Shown: positions 25,565 to 37,216, numbered from the stretch's first letter. The stretch: 64,000 nucleotides of DNA from Pseudo-nitzschia pungens (GCA_037355855.1 CM074764.1:4967664-5031663), one strand, 5' to 3'. The notes: generated by a model not told the origin, from the sequence alone. Made by a program: numbers and translations.

Positions 25565-27437
25565 TTATTTCATTTGTGCAGGTGGAATTGTATATTGTTC
25601 TACTAAATTACGGAACTCATCACCATCTAATGTTTCTGCATCTAACAAACGTTCAACAATTAAATCAATAATTACACGATTATCACGAACAATTCTCGTT
25701 GCTAATTGTTCACAATGATTTACAATTCTACAAACTTCAGCATCAATTCGATTTGACATCTCACCTTTGAAAAGTAATTCATTGTTATCATTTTCTAATG
25801 CAATTGGACCAAGAATTGACATACCGTAGCGTGTTACCATTTGGCGAGCAACGCGAGTTACTTGTTGTAAATCACTGCTGGCTCCTGTTGTTACTTCTGT
25901 TTCGCCAAAAATCACACGTTCAGCCACTCGACCACCTAATGTTGTAGTTATTCTTGCTAATAATTGAGCACGAGAAATTAACATTTGGTCTTCATCTGGA
26001 GCAAACCAAGTTAATCCTTTCGCACTTCCACGTGGAATTAATGTTACTTTTTCTACAGCATCATGATTTTGTAATAACGAACCCACAATTGCATGACCTA
26101 CTTCGTGATATGCAATTAATTTTTTATTTTTTGTATCTTCCATAGCAGAACCCGCGATTCCCCCAATGATTCGATCAACCGCTTCATTGATTTCGTTCTT
26201 CGAAATTGTATCTTTCTTATAACGAGTTGCTAAAATAGCTGATTCATTCAATAAGTTTGCTAAGTCTGCCCCAGAGAATCCTGGTGTTCGATTTGCAATT
26301 TGAATTAATGAAACATCTTTATCTAAAGGTTTGTTTCTCGCATGAACTTTTAAAATTCCAAGTCTTCCTAATCTGTCTGGTAATCCAACAGTAATTTGTC
26401 GATCAAAACGACCAGGACGTAATAAAGCAGAATCTAAAATATCAACTCGGTTTGTAGCTCCAACTACAATAACACCTTTATTCTCTTTAAAACCATCCAT
26501 TTCAGTTAATAACTGATTTAATGTTTGCTCACGCTCATCATTACCGCCACCAATACCAGCACCACGTTCACGACCAACTGCATCAATTTCATCAATGAAA
26601 ACAATACAAGGTGTATTTTCAGAGGCTTTTTTTAAATAAGTCACGAATTCTCGCTGCCCCAATACCAATGAACATTTCTACAAACTCTGAACCGGCAACA
26701 TTATAAAATGGCACATTTGCTTCACTTGCAATAGCTTTTGCTAATAATGTTTTTCCTGTTCCTGGAGGTCCAACTAATAAAACCCCTTTTGGAATTTTTG
26801 CACCAACTAATGTATAACGTTCTGGTTCACGTAAAAATGAAACAATTTCCTCAAATTCAGCTTTTGCTTCATCAATTCCCGCTATATCATCAAAAGAAAT
26901 TCCTGTTTCTGGACGTTGATCATATCGAGCTGTTGATTTTCCTAAATTCATTGGAGACATTCCGTTATTTTGCGGGAAGTTTTCAGAATTTTGGAAAAAG
27001 AAGATTAACCCAGCAATAAAAACTAATGGTAAAATTAAATTACTAGCAATAGTAATTAAAAGACTTTTTTGTGGAAGCGGGTGAGCATCAAAGTCAATGT
27101 TGTACTCTTTTAACTTTTGAATTAATTGCGATGCGCCAACTGGAATTTCAACACGGATAGCCTGTGGGCGATTACCCAATTCCGGACTTGACGCTAAAAC
27201 GATTGCATTTCGATTATTATCATATAAATCAACCTGTTTTACCCAGCCAAGTTCTAAATATTCTAAGAATCTTCCATATGTCATTCTTGAACCACTCGAA
27301 GCAACAGTCATTTCTGTTTTTGTTGAATTTTTATCAACTTCTAAAATATTGTCTACATCCATCACTTGAATCCCTAAAAAGATACAAGCACTGACAAACA
27401 AGCCAATAAGAATCTTTTGTATTGTATCCTTATTCAT
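25565..27437 (-). CDS. ftsH: FtsH membrane protease, one-base frameshift
   Basis: An AAA+ zinc metalloprotease (Ycf25), about 623 residues when read through, that degrades damaged thylakoid proteins such as D1. Two N-terminal hydrophobic segments lie near residues 8-26 and 125-150. Walker A GPPGTGKT is near 220, the SRH region follows, and the zinc site HEVGH is near 443. The frame breaks in a seven-T run at 26627-26633, where six T restore [10 protein letters not shown]. This is most likely a homopolymer error. Confidence 0.93.
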
Positions 27438-27625
27438 CTAATTTATTTCCTTATTAATTTATAACTTACTTATTTTTAATTAATATCATAACAGATAGTC
27501 TAACTTCAAACCAACTATTTATCGACAAAATTAGTAAATTTTTTTAAAGATAAAATTACTTTTAAATAATAGTACTCTTTCTAGTAAATTATAATTATAA
27601 TGGTATAAATATAAATTTTTTATTT

Positions 27626-28238
27626 ATGACTAATTTACCTCAAATCGGAAAAATGGCGCCAAATTTCTTAACTGTTGGAATTTATAAAAAATAGGCTCGG
27701 AAAAATTCGATTATCGGATTATCATGGAAAAAAATATGTTCTTTTAGTATTTTATCCAGCAAATTTTACTTCGGTTTCTCCTACAGAATTAATTGAATTA
27801 AGTAATCGGATTCATGAATTTCACCAATTATCCACTCAGATTTTGGCAATTTCAACTGATAGTCCTTTCTCACACTTACAGTATTTATTAGCAAATCGAA
27901 GTCAAGGGGGATTAGGAAAATTAAACTATCCTTTAGTCTCTGATTTAAATCAAACTATCACAAAAAAATACCATCTATTAACAAATGATGGCCTTTCATT
28001 TCCAGGTATATTTATTATTGACAAGGAAGGAATTATCCAATACTATACAGTTAATAATTTATTATGTGGAAGAAATATAGATGAATTACTAAGAGTTCTC
28101 AAATCAATTCAATATATCCAAGAAAATCCTGGTCAGGCATGTCCTGTTGATTGGAGAAATGGTGATCAAATTTTATATTCTCATCCTTTGAAATCAAAAG
28201 CTTATTTTAAAAAATTGTATCTTAACAAGTCTAAATAA
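27626..28238 (+). CDS. ycf42: Ycf42 peroxiredoxin-like protein, frameshifted; peroxidatic Cys replaced by Ser
   Basis: A 2-Cys peroxiredoxin relative (Ycf42/Bas1), about 203 residues from the ATG at 27626 when a six-A run (27686-27691) is read as five. The fold is recognisable from KKYVLLVFYPANFTSVSPTE through IFIIDKEGIIQYY to PGQACPVDW. The family's VCP motif is VSP here, so the peroxidatic Cys (about residue 51) is Ser. The resolving Cys (about residue 172) remains. It may have lost peroxidase activity. It is divergent from ftsH and is followed 6 bases later by rpl35. Confidence 0.88.
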
Positions 28239-28244
28239 AATTTT

Positions 28245-28439
28245 ATGCCAAAATTAAAAACACGAAAAGCAGCCGCAAAACGATATAAAATTACTGGAAC
28301 GAACAATTTTTTACGTCGTCATGCTTATAAAGGTCATTTATTGATGAAAAAATCAAATAAACAAAAACGAAAATTGTCACAAGTTTTATGTGTCAATAAA
28401 AGTGATAAAGCGCCGATTAAATTAATGTTACCTTATTAG
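28245..28439 (+). CDS. rpl35: 50S ribosomal protein L35
   Basis: A 64-residue L35 with the signature start MPKLKTRKAAAKRYKIT and the basic RRHAYKGHLL. The length is normal. It lies between ycf42 and rpl20, the usual rpl35-rpl20 pairing. Confidence 0.96.
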   Translation: MPKLKTRKAAAKRYKITGTNNFLRRHAYKGHLLMKKSNKQKRKLSQVLCVNKSDKAPIKLMLPY

Positions 28440-28462
28440 ATTACTAAACAACAAAATTACAA

Positions 28463-28691
28463 ATGGTAAGAGTCAAACGTGGAAATGTAGCTCGTAAACG
28501 TCGAAAAAAAATTCTAGCCCTTGCAAGTGGATATCGTGGTGCACATTCTGTTTTATTCAGGGTTGCAAATCAACAAGTTATGAAAGCTTTAAGATACTCA
28601 TATATTGGTCGCAAACAAAAGAAACGAATTTTTAGAAAAATCTGGATTCGTCGAATTAATGCAGCTTCAAGAGCAAATGGAATCACATATA
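28463..28691 (+). CDS. rpl20: 50S ribosomal protein L20, 3' end lost in gap
   Basis: The first 76 or so residues of L20, an rRNA-binding protein needed early in 50S assembly. The start [18 protein letters not shown] and the conserved [19 protein letters not shown] are clear. The usual length is about 115, so some 40 residues fall in the N gap. Confidence 0.95.
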
Positions 28692-29191
28692 NNNNNNNNN
28701 NNNNNNNNNNNNNNNNNNNNNNNNNNNNNNNNNNNNNNNNNNNNNNNNNNNNNNNNNNNNNNNNNNNNNNNNNNNNNNNNNNNNNNNNNNNNNNNNNNNN
28801 NNNNNNNNNNNNNNNNNNNNNNNNNNNNNNNNNNNNNNNNNNNNNNNNNNNNNNNNNNNNNNNNNNNNNNNNNNNNNNNNNNNNNNNNNNNNNNNNNNNN
28901 NNNNNNNNNNNNNNNNNNNNNNNNNNNNNNNNNNNNNNNNNNNNNNNNNNNNNNNNNNNNNNNNNNNNNNNNNNNNNNNNNNNNNNNNNNNNNNNNNNNN
29001 NNNNNNNNNNNNNNNNNNNNNNNNNNNNNNNNNNNNNNNNNNNNNNNNNNNNNNNNNNNNNNNNNNNNNNNNNNNNNNNNNNNNNNNNNNNNNNNNNNNN
29101 NNNNNNNNNNNNNNNNNNNNNNNNNNNNNNNNNNNNNNNNNNNNNNNNNNNNNNNNNNNNNNNNNNNNNNNNNNNNNNNNNNNNNNNNNNN
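28692..29191. other. Assembly gap (500 N)
   Basis: Exactly 500 N, the usual placeholder for a scaffold join of unknown size. It cuts rpl20 on the left and a second copy of atpB on the right. These genes are not neighbours in any sequence shown, so the join is arbitrary. Confidence 0.99.
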
Positions 29192-29574
<383 letters not shown>

Positions 29575-29586
29575 GGAGTAAAATAT

Positions 29587-29988
29587 ATGGTTATGAACAT
29601 TCGTGTCCTTACTCCAGACAGAGTCATTTGTTCAACTACGGCAGATGAAGTAGTTTTACCTGGTTTAACTGGACAAGTAGGCGTATTAGATGGTCATGCA
29701 GCATTAATTACAGCATTAGATACAGGTCTATTAAGAATCAAGTTAGATGAAAAATGGACACCTATCATTTTATGTGGTGGATTAGCTGAAATTGATCGCA
29801 ATCGTGTCACAGTTTTAGTAAACGATGTTGAAGAACTGGTTGACATTGAATTACGTCAAGCAACAGAAGAATTAGAGAAGGCAACACTTGCTGTTGAAGA
29901 AGCTGAAGATGATAAGAGTTTATTAGATGCGTCTGTTGAATTGAAAAAAGCAACAGCCAAAGTAGAAGCTATGAATTATTTATCATAA
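29587..29988 (+). CDS. atpE: ATP synthase CF1 subunit epsilon (second copy)
   Basis: Intact 133-residue duplicate of the gene at 5217-5618, with the same ribosome-binding site and spacing to atpB. Confidence 0.95.
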   Translation: MVMNIRVLTPDRVICSTTADEVVLPGLTGQVGVLDGHAALITALDTGLLRIKLDEKWTPIILCGGLAEIDRNRVTVLVNDVEELVDIELRQATEELEKATLAVEEAEDDKSLLDASVELKKATAKVEAMNYLS

Positions 29989-29999
29989 ATATTTTTTTT

Positions 30000-30036
30000 C
30001 CAATCTTATAAATTCGAACTCGGTTTATAAGATTGG
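30000..30036 (+). terminator. Terminator stem-loop after atpE (second copy)
   Basis: Same 11-bp stem as at 5629-5665. One extra T precedes it. Confidence 0.7.
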
Positions 30037-30079
30037 AGAAAAATATAAATTATCAAATAGTATAAATTTATCTTTCTAT

Positions 30080-30824
30080 ATGCCAACCAATTCTAATTTT
30101 AATTTTACAAATAATTCAGTTGTGACACTAGAATTACCGTTTTCAGAGCATGTAGAGGAATTAAGACAACGTTTTTTTAATCGTTGGTACAATTTTATTA
30201 TTTACATGTTTTGCATTTGTGGAAGTAAAAAGTCTAGTTAAAATTTTAGAACTTCCAATCAATAACGTGAAATTTTTTCAACTCTCACCAGGAGAATACT
30301 TTATTTCAACAGTAAAAATAGCATTTTACACGGGATTATTATTTTCAAGTCCTGTTGCTATTGGTCAATTGATTTTATTTTTATTGCCAGGTCTGACAAA
30401 AAAAGAAACAAAAAATTATTCTTCCATTGTTAATAAGTTCATTAATTCTATTCGGTTTAGGCTTAGCTTTCTCATATTATACTTTAGTTCCAGCCGCATT
30501 AAACTTCTTCTTAAACTATAGTGAAGAAGTTCTAGAACCGTTTTGGTCCTTTGATCAATACTTTGAATTTATTTATTCTATGTTTTATTTTACAGTACAG
30601 GATTAGCATTTCAGATTCCCATTATTCAAATTTTGGTAGGATTGCTAAATATTGTTTCTCCAAAACAAATGTTAGGTGCTTGGCGTTATGTCATATTAAT
30701 TTCAACAATTCTGGGAGCCATTTTAACACCTTCAACTGATCCACTGACACAATTGTTATTATCGTTCGCAATAATACTTTTGTATATGTCTGGTTTAGGA
30801 ATCTTGTTTTTAATAAAAAATTAA
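30080..30824 (+). pseudogene. tatC: tatC, broken second copy
   Basis: A duplicate of 5709-6449 with three breaks. Two bases are missing near 30173, one A is added in the run near 30408-30413, and five bases are added near 30571-30585, where a TATT repeat is doubled and one A inserted. The last change is not a plain homopolymer error. The good copy shows the gene should be open. Confidence 0.9.
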
Positions 30825-30866
30825 CTTACATATATAGAATATTTATACTTAACAAGTATTTAAATT

Positions 30867-31813
30867 ATGGCAACTAACAAGTTTTTTAAAAGTCTTTTAT
30901 TTGCTTCGACGATTGCTGTAAATGTTTTTGGATCTTATGTACCAGATTCAGTAGCATATCCAGTTTTTGCACAGCAAAATTATTCAAACCCTCGTGCAGC
31001 AAATGGAAAATTAGCTTGTGCTAATTGTCATTTAAATCAAAAAGCAATTGAGATTGAAGCACCACAAGCAGTTCTACCAAATTCAGTTTTTGAAGTAGAA
31101 GTAAAAGTACCATATGATACAACTAAACAACAAATTGGTGCAAATGGAAAGAAAGCTGATTTAAATGTTGGTGGTATTTTAATTTTACCAAAAGGTTTTA
31201 AATTAGCGTCAAAAAATCAAATTTCACCAGAAATTAAAGCAAAAAACAAAGGTGTATTTATCTCACCTTATAGTACTGAATTAGATAATATGTTTGTCGT
31301 AGGTCCAATTGCAGGAAAAACACACCAAGAATTAATCTTCCCAGTTGTTGCTCCTGATCCAGAAAAGAATTCTGATGTTAAATATTTAACATACCCATTC
31401 TACGCTGGTGGAAACCGTGGCCGTGGTCAAGTTTACCCTACTGGTGAAAAGAGTAATGTAAATGTTTTTGGTGCAACACAAGCAGGCCAAATTACAGACA
31501 TTAGCACTTCAGAAAAAGGTGACTCAACTATTGAAATTATTAATTCAAACGGTGTAAAAACATCACAAGTTGTTCCAAAAGGCTTAGTTTTAACAGTTAA
31601 AGTAGGCGATATTGTTCAAACAGAACAAGGATTAAACATTGATCCAAATGCTGGTGGATTTGGTCAAGAAGAATCAGAAATCGTTTTACAAAATCCAATT
31701 CGAATTGTTGGATATCTTGCTTTCTGTTTATGTGCGTTATTAACTCAAATCTTATTAGTTTTAAAGAAAAAAACAATTCGAAAAAAGTACAAGCTGCTGA
31801 GCTTAACTTCTAA
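30867..31813 (+). pseudogene. petA: petA, second copy with C-terminal frameshift
   Basis: Cytochrome f duplicate. The haem site, lumenal domain and membrane helix are intact. An extra A near 31768 shifts the last 13 or so codons and a further A follows, so the open frame runs on to 31874 with a false tail. The true stop is at 31811-31813. Confidence 0.9.
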
Positions 31814-32394
31814 TTTAGGTCTCAAAAAAGTTTATGGGTTTCATTTTTTTGAAACAGACCACTTTTTAAATTGATATTCCTAGAACAATAAATTTATGTT
31901 AAATCGATGCATCAAATCCTTTTTTAGGTGATGCATCAAAGAGTAGTCAAGCACACCCTTATACTGACTACTTAAAGGGCCCTTAAAGGGTCCTTAAATC
32001 GGCTCTAAGACATTATTAGATAATATAAATGTATTTTTAGGATAAAGATAAAATATAGAAGTAACGGTATTCAATCCAAAAAATTTTTAAAATCTAAAGA
32101 CTTGACAAAGTTTAAAATATATGTATACTAACTACGTTAGTAGTTCTCCAGTCTAATTAGATCAATTATTTGAATATATTTACATGTTATTTGTAGATTC
32201 AATATATAGAAGAGCATAATTATTTCATTTTTAACATATCTATTCCACATACAATATATATATATATTTATGCCACAAATGGCATAAATATAATACAAGA
32301 TACGTATTCCATTTCTGTTATACACATTTTATAGCGTTTATTATAATCACGGAAACTAATTATAAAAAAAGGGAAATTAAGTCTTAGTAATCAA
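31814..32394. other. Hairpin-rich petA-orf418 spacer (second copy)
   Basis: Identical to the region at 7437-8017, with the same stem-loops and no gene. Confidence 0.8.
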
Positions 32395-33651
32395 TTATTT
32401 TTTAAATAATCTTTTAAATAAACTCAGGAAAAACTCTTTTATTGGACCAGTAATCCAATTTTCTTTATTTCCACTTCCAAACCATCCATACCAAAGTTTC
32501 GGGAATTTTCTATATATATTCGCTTGTTTTTCATCTTGCCAAGCTGTGTTACCACCACTGTAAATACTATTTTTTGGACGTGGGCCAATATGTAATTCTG
32601 TTGTTTCAACAAATAATGGAATATAAAAATATTGTCCATAGATTGCATGTAGTAAACCAAAAAAGATTGAACCTATATGTATACTAATACAAACTAATAA
32701 TACAATACTTAACGCATTAAATTGGTACAATAAAGTCGGATCTGTTGCACTTATAGTAACAGCACGAGTTCCAGAAGCCTGAGTCGCAACATTAAATACT
32801 AAATTTGGTTCTAATATATTTTGTTGGAAATATTCAACCCTAAAGATGAAAAATATCATAACTTGTTCGAGGAATCCCATAATTAGTAGAAACGTCCAAT
32901 GCCAACGTACTAAATAAGGACAATACCGTTTCCCAACTCGAGTTAACATAGCATAAGCTACAATACCCGATAATTGTTGCCAAAATTCCCCAATTGTTTC
33001 AACTAAATATGGAATAATCACATTATAAACTTGGTAATAATATGGGAGAATACGAGCTTTATTTGTTTCATTTAGATTTGAAATTATCATAGAAATTGGA
33101 TCAATGTAATACCGCAAGCCACTATCGGGATCTGTATGAATTATTCCCTTTGTAAAAGCATAATAGAACAATTTACCTGGATTATACCAATGAACATTCG
33201 AACCTAATTGCATTTCGGTTTTTGCTAATGCCACACTACTACGTTGAAGTTCAATTGCACTAACCCCTAACTTTCGCCAATAAGGGAACTTAATTAGTAG
33301 TTGACTGTACATAGTAACAATATCAATTAAATGACGATACCATAAATAACCTGCAAAAATACCAATACATGTAATGTAAGTAGAAGTTTTTAAATTATAT
33401 CTAAAAATTAGAATAATAAATCGTACAAAAATAAGAAAGAAAATAACATTTTCGATATCGGTCAAATTTAACCCATCTTGAACCTTTTGCAATAGATCAT
33501 TTTTAAATAAACTTAATGACGCTATTAATTTATAGATTGGATCGTCTTGTCCTAATGTCGTTTTAGTAGTAAGAGTACTATCAAACCAATTTAAAATTGT
33601 TGGTTGATCACTGTTAATTAAAAATAGTAAAAGTCTCAGAGAATATAACAT
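32395..33651 (-). CDS. Conserved plastid membrane protein, probably Ycf90 (second copy)
   Basis: Intact 418-residue duplicate of 8018-9274. One silent base difference (Asp codon GAT to GAC on the coding strand, at about 33545) is the only change. Confidence 0.8.
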   Translation of the reverse strand: MLYSLRLLLFLINSDQPTILNWFDSTLTTKTTLGQDDPIYKLIASLSLFKNDLLQKVQDGLNLTDIENVIFFLIFVRFIILIFRYNLKTSTYITCIGIFAGYLWYRHLIDIVTMYSQLLIKFPYWRKLGVSAIELQRSSVALAKTEMQLGSNVHWYNPGKLFYYAFTKGIIHTDPDSGLRYYIDPISMIISNLNETNKARILPYYYQVYNVIIPYLVETIGEFWQQLSGIVAYAMLTRVGKRYCPYLVRWHWTFLLIMGFLEQVMIFFIFRVEYFQQNILEPNLVFNVATQASGTRAVTISATDPTLLYQFNALSIVLLVCISIHIGSIFFGLLHAIYGQYFYIPLFVETTELHIGPRPKNSIYSGGNTAWQDEKQANIYRKFPKLWYGWFGSGNKENWITGPIKEFFLSLFKRLFKK

Positions 33652-33778
33652 AAATTTATTTTATCAAGATTTTTTTATCTCAAAATTGGTAATAGATTAC
33701 CTTTAAAGTGTAAATTTTCAACAATTGAAACCTATTCAATTGTTTTAATTAAAAAATAGACTTTCTTAAATTATATCT

Positions 33779-33807
33779 ATAATCATATTTAAATAACTAT
33801 TTGTCAA
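33779..33807 (-). promoter_or_regulatory. Candidate promoter for orf418 (second copy)
   Basis: Same TTGACA, 17-base spacer and GATTAT as at 9402-9430. Confidence 0.5.
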
Positions 33808-33836
33808 GTTTTAGAGTAAATTAAAAAATTAAAGAG

Positions 33837-33909
33837 TACCCCCTAGGGAATTCGAATCCCTGTTACCTCCGTGAAAGGGAGGTGTCCTAGGCCTCTAGAC
33901 GAAGGGGGC
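33837..33909 (-). tRNA. trnE: tRNA-Glu (UUC) (second copy)
   Basis: Identical to 9460-9532. Confidence 0.95.
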
Positions 33910-33912
33910 GGT

Positions 33913-33938
33913 ATTTTCAATAGTTTTGCTATTGAAAA
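33913..33938. other. Stem-loop with alternative loop TTTTG
   Basis: The stem is identical to that at 9536-9561. The loop reads TTTTG instead of CTAAA. One inversion plus one base change would explain it. Confidence 0.75.
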
Positions 33939-33943
33939 TACTA

Positions 33944-34015
33944 AGCGGGCAACGCGATTCGAACGCGCGACATCGACCTTGGCAAGGTCGCGCTCTACCA
34001 CTGAGCTATGCCCGC
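33944..34015 (-). tRNA. trnG: tRNA-Gly (GCC) (second copy)
   Basis: Identical to 9567-9638. Confidence 0.95.
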
Positions 34016-34060
34016 TTATTTACAATATCATAATGAATCAATATAATATCTCTAAATTGT

Positions 34061-34089
34061 ATTGTATAAAAGTTCATTGATTTTGTCAA
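34061..34089 (-). promoter_or_regulatory. Promoter of trnG(GCC)-trnE (second copy)
   Basis: Same TTGACA/17/TACAAT arrangement as at 9684-9712. Confidence 0.65.
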
Positions 34090-34136
34090 GACTTTCAGAG
34101 CTCGAAATTATAGTTTATACTATAATTTCGAATTAT

Positions 34137-34322
34137 TTAAAGCGAATTCGTAATACCATCTGCTGTAGCAATTACAAATACTAAAGCAACCCACGCTTTA
34201 AAAATAGTAGTGAAGTTGTCTTTTGAGCTTTCCCATTCACCTGGTGTTGCTAAAGCTACTGGAACTGTTACAACTAATGCTAATGAAATTAAAACGAATA
34301 AAACTGTTAATAAAGTTATCAT
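34137..34322 (-). CDS. psbZ: Photosystem II protein PsbZ (second copy)
   Basis: Intact 61-residue duplicate of 9760-9945. Confidence 0.95.
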   Translation of the reverse strand: MITLLTVLFVLISLALVVTVPVALATPGEWESSKDNFTTIFKAWVALVFVIATADGITNSL

Positions 34323-34373
34323 AAATATTTTTTAAATGTTTTTATAGATGATCGAAATGAAATAGATATTAAA

Positions 34374-34478
34374 TTATAAATTGCCTTTTTTTAACGCTAA
34401 TAAAACAATAATAGCAGGACCAGATAACATAATAACACCTGTTGCTACCAATTGTCCTATAATTTGCCAATTAACCAT
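34374..34478 (-). CDS. psb30: Photosystem II protein Psb30 (second copy)
   Basis: Intact 34-residue duplicate of 9997-10101. Confidence 0.87.
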   Translation of the reverse strand: MVNWQIIGQLVATGVIMLSGPAIIVLLALKKGNL

Positions 34479-34687
34479 TTTTTAAATCCTTATTATCAAT
34501 TTTTTAATAAAATTTTAAGTAATATAATAACCACTAATATTAGTTATAATTCTACTTAAAAATTAATAAAGTAAAAATATTCTTTTACTTGAGCTTTGTA
34601 AATTTAAATATTTTCGAAAAGATTATAAATAAAAACTTTACTAGTTTGATATTTTTATGTTATTATGTATTGTGTAGCACAGCTTAA

Positions 34688-34759
34688 GGGTTGCTAACTC
34701 AATGGTAGAGTACTCGGCTTTTAACCGATTTGTTCTGGGTTCGAGTCCCAGGCAACCCA
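34688..34759 (+). tRNA. trnK: tRNA-Lys (UUU) (second copy)
   Basis: Identical to 10311-10382. Confidence 0.95.
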
Positions 34760-34905
34760 ATTCCAATAATTTCAAAATTAATAATAAAATAATTTCTTTT
34801 TTAGCTTTAGTTTATGATCGCTAATAGTTTCTAGATCAATTTTTATTTCTAAAATATTGTATTTATAACACTATTAATAGATTAATAACGAAAGGTATTC
34901 CAAAT

Positions 34906-34942
34906 AATTTAGTACATAAAAAATTATTTTATGTACTAAATT
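34906..34942 (-). terminator. Terminator of psbE-F-L-J (second copy)
   Basis: Same 16-bp stem as at 10529-10565. Confidence 0.7.
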
Positions 34943-34949
34943 TGATTAC

Positions 34950-35069
34950 TTATAATGATGAACCTAAACCAGAATATGCACCATAAATAAATAAAGCAAG
35001 CATTGTAATTACTGCTAATCCACCTACTAAACCTACAAGCCATAACGGGATTCTACCTGTATTTGCCAT
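34950..35069 (-). CDS. psbJ: Photosystem II protein PsbJ (second copy)
   Basis: Intact 39-residue duplicate of 10573-10692. Confidence 0.94.
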   Translation of the reverse strand: MANTGRIPLWLVGLVGGLAVITMLALFIYGAYSGLGSSL

Positions 35070-35095
35070 AAAAAAAAGCTCCTAGTATATAAAGA

Positions 35096-35218
<123 letters not shown>

Positions 35219-35250
35219 TTACCTCGTATTACTATAATATATATATTAAT

Positions 35251-35400
<150 letters not shown>

Positions 35401-35655
35401 TTATAAACCTTTAGTTAAATCTTCTAATTCTTGTTTCGCACTGAAACGGTCATTCACTAATGGAATTTGTTGACGATCTTGAGTAAAGTATTCATTTGGA
35501 CGTGGAGTTCCAAATACATCATATGCTAATCCTGTACTAACGAATAACCAACCCGATACGAAAAGTGATGGGATTGTGATACTGTGAATAATCCAGTAAC
35601 GTACACTAGTAATAATATCTGAGAACGGACGTTCACCTGTAGATCCACCAGACAT
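35401..35655 (-). CDS. psbE: Cytochrome b559 subunit alpha (second copy)
   Basis: Intact 84-residue duplicate of 11024-11278, with the same choice of the inner ATG. Confidence 0.96.
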
Positions 35656-35705
35656 AATATATTCCTCTATAAAAAAATTGTTGCTCATTCAAAGTGTTAT
35701 ATGAA

Positions 35706-35776
35706 AGCGGGCAGGGGGAATCGAACCCCCATCATTAGCTTGGAAGGCTAAGGTTTTACCACTAAACTATGCCCGC
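35706..35776 (-). tRNA. trnG: tRNA-Gly (UCC) (second copy)
   Basis: Identical to 11329-11399. Confidence 0.95.
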
Positions 35777-35829
35777 ATAATAATATTAAGAATATTATAA
35801 AATTATGCTGACATAAAAGCAATAAAATC

Positions 35830-36375
35830 TTAAATATTTTCTAATTTCAAATTAAGAAATTTTGCCAAACTAGCTGCTTCTTCTTCTAAATTTGAAATGG
35901 AAGTTGGTTCTTGAACGGGTGTTAAAGGTATCTTACGGTCATCTTTTAAACACAAATAAATACTTCGTGTTGGATTTAATCCTTCTGTGATTTTAATACC
36001 AATGTACTTGATATTTGATAAGGGGTAGGTTAGAAGAATTTCACGATTTTTACCAGGAAATCCTTTTCGAACAATCTTTACCAGACTTTCAATTCGATTA
36101 TATTCATTATAACCTCCGCCAATATCTAAAAGTACAGTTGCAATGATATAAATACTTATTCCAAAACTTAAAGTACCATAAAACATCATTACTAACCCTT
36201 GCGGGATAAAAACTAATTCAGTTGAATTTGTAAAAGGTAATAAATTAATTTTGAAATAGCTAGAAAGACCGGCTAGTAAAAAACCTATTCCTCCTAGAAA
36301 TAAAACCACTGACCAAAAATAGTTACTAAACCGTCTTGACCCTATAATCTCATCTCGACGAATTTCATTTTGCAT
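35830..36375 (-). CDS. ycf4: Photosystem I assembly protein Ycf4 (second copy)
   Basis: Intact 181-residue duplicate of 11453-11998. Confidence 0.95.
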   Translation of the reverse strand: MQNEIRRDEIIGSRRFSNYFWSVVLFLGGIGFLLAGLSSYFKINLLPFTNSTELVFIPQGLVMMFYGTLSFGISIYIIATVLLDIGGGYNEYNRIESLVKIVRKGFPGKNREILLTYPLSNIKYIGIKITEGLNPTRSIYLCLKDDRKIPLTPVQEPTSISNLEEEAASLAKFLNLKLENI

Positions 36376-36392
36376 TTGATCCTAGTCTTTAA

Positions 36393-36488
36393 TTAAATTA
36401 ATTTAATTGATTTTAATCCTAAAAATAAACCCGATGAAAGAGCGAAACAAAAACCTACTAGTAAAAAATAATCGATAGCAACTGTCAT
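36393..36488 (-). CDS. petL: Cytochrome b6f subunit PetL (second copy)
   Basis: Intact 31-residue duplicate of 12016-12111. Confidence 0.74.
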   Translation of the reverse strand: MTVAIDYFLLVGFCFALSSGLFLGLKSIKLI

Positions 36489-36672
36489 AAAAACCTTTTT
36501 TATTTTATTTAAATGAAATTTATAAAAATTTTTCTGTATATTAATATATATTATATAGTAATCTATATAAAAATTTTGGTTAATAGAATTTTTTGTTAAA
36601 TTCTAACTAACCTTATATTCAATTTAATTAAACAATTTTCTTATTAATTTAACTAATCTTTGAATTAACTTT

Positions 36673-37122
36673 ATGGCTAATTTTATTAAACCTTATAATG
36701 ATGATCCATTTGTAGGTCATTTAGCAACACCAATAACATCATCTGCGGCGACACGTGCACTTTTACAAAATTTACCAGCATACCGATTTGGTTTAACACC
36801 TTTGTTACGTGGGCTGGAAATTGGTTTAGCACATGGTTATTTTTTAATCGGTCCATTTGCTTTATTAGGTCCATTGCGTAATTCTGATATTGCATTACTT
36901 GCTGGTTTCCTTTCAACAATCGGATTAATTCTTATCTTAACATTAGGATTAACGATTTATGGTATTGCCACATTTGGTCAAGAAAAATCAAGCTCTGAAA
37001 ATAATCTTCAAACTAGAAAAGCTTGGAACCGATTTAAAGGTGGATTTTTCGTTGGAGCATGTGGAAGTGCAGGATTTGCATTTATTTGTTTATCAAGTAT
37101 ACCAACTTTTACATTCAATTAA
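36673..37122 (+). CDS. psaL: Photosystem I subunit XI (second copy)
   Basis: Intact 149-residue duplicate of 12296-12745. Confidence 0.96.
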   Translation: MANFIKPYNDDPFVGHLATPITSSAATRALLQNLPAYRFGLTPLLRGLEIGLAHGYFLIGPFALLGPLRNSDIALLAGFLSTIGLILILTLGLTIYGIATFGQEKSSSENNLQTRKAWNRFKGGFFVGACGSAGFAFICLSSIPTFTFN

Positions 37123-37147
37123 ATACTACATACAATAGTATAAATTT

Positions 37148-37177
37148 GTAAAACTAGTTGCTTTTACCTAGTTTTAC
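37148..37177 (+). terminator. Stem-loop after psaL (second copy)
   Basis: Same 10-bp stem as at 12771-12800. Confidence 0.55.
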
Positions 37178-37216
37178 ATATAAAAGTTTATTTATTCAAT
37201 CTTATAATTCATTTTT

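Noticed and set aside
26738..27019. Plus-strand frames opposite ftsH (26738-27019, 27164-27394 and 25954-26145)
   Set aside because: Antisense shadows of a conserved protease gene, Leu/Phe/His-rich, with no start signals.
33871..34080. A 69-residue plus-strand frame across trnE and trnG in the second copy
   Set aside because: It reads through two tRNA genes in antisense and arises only from the changed hairpin loop.
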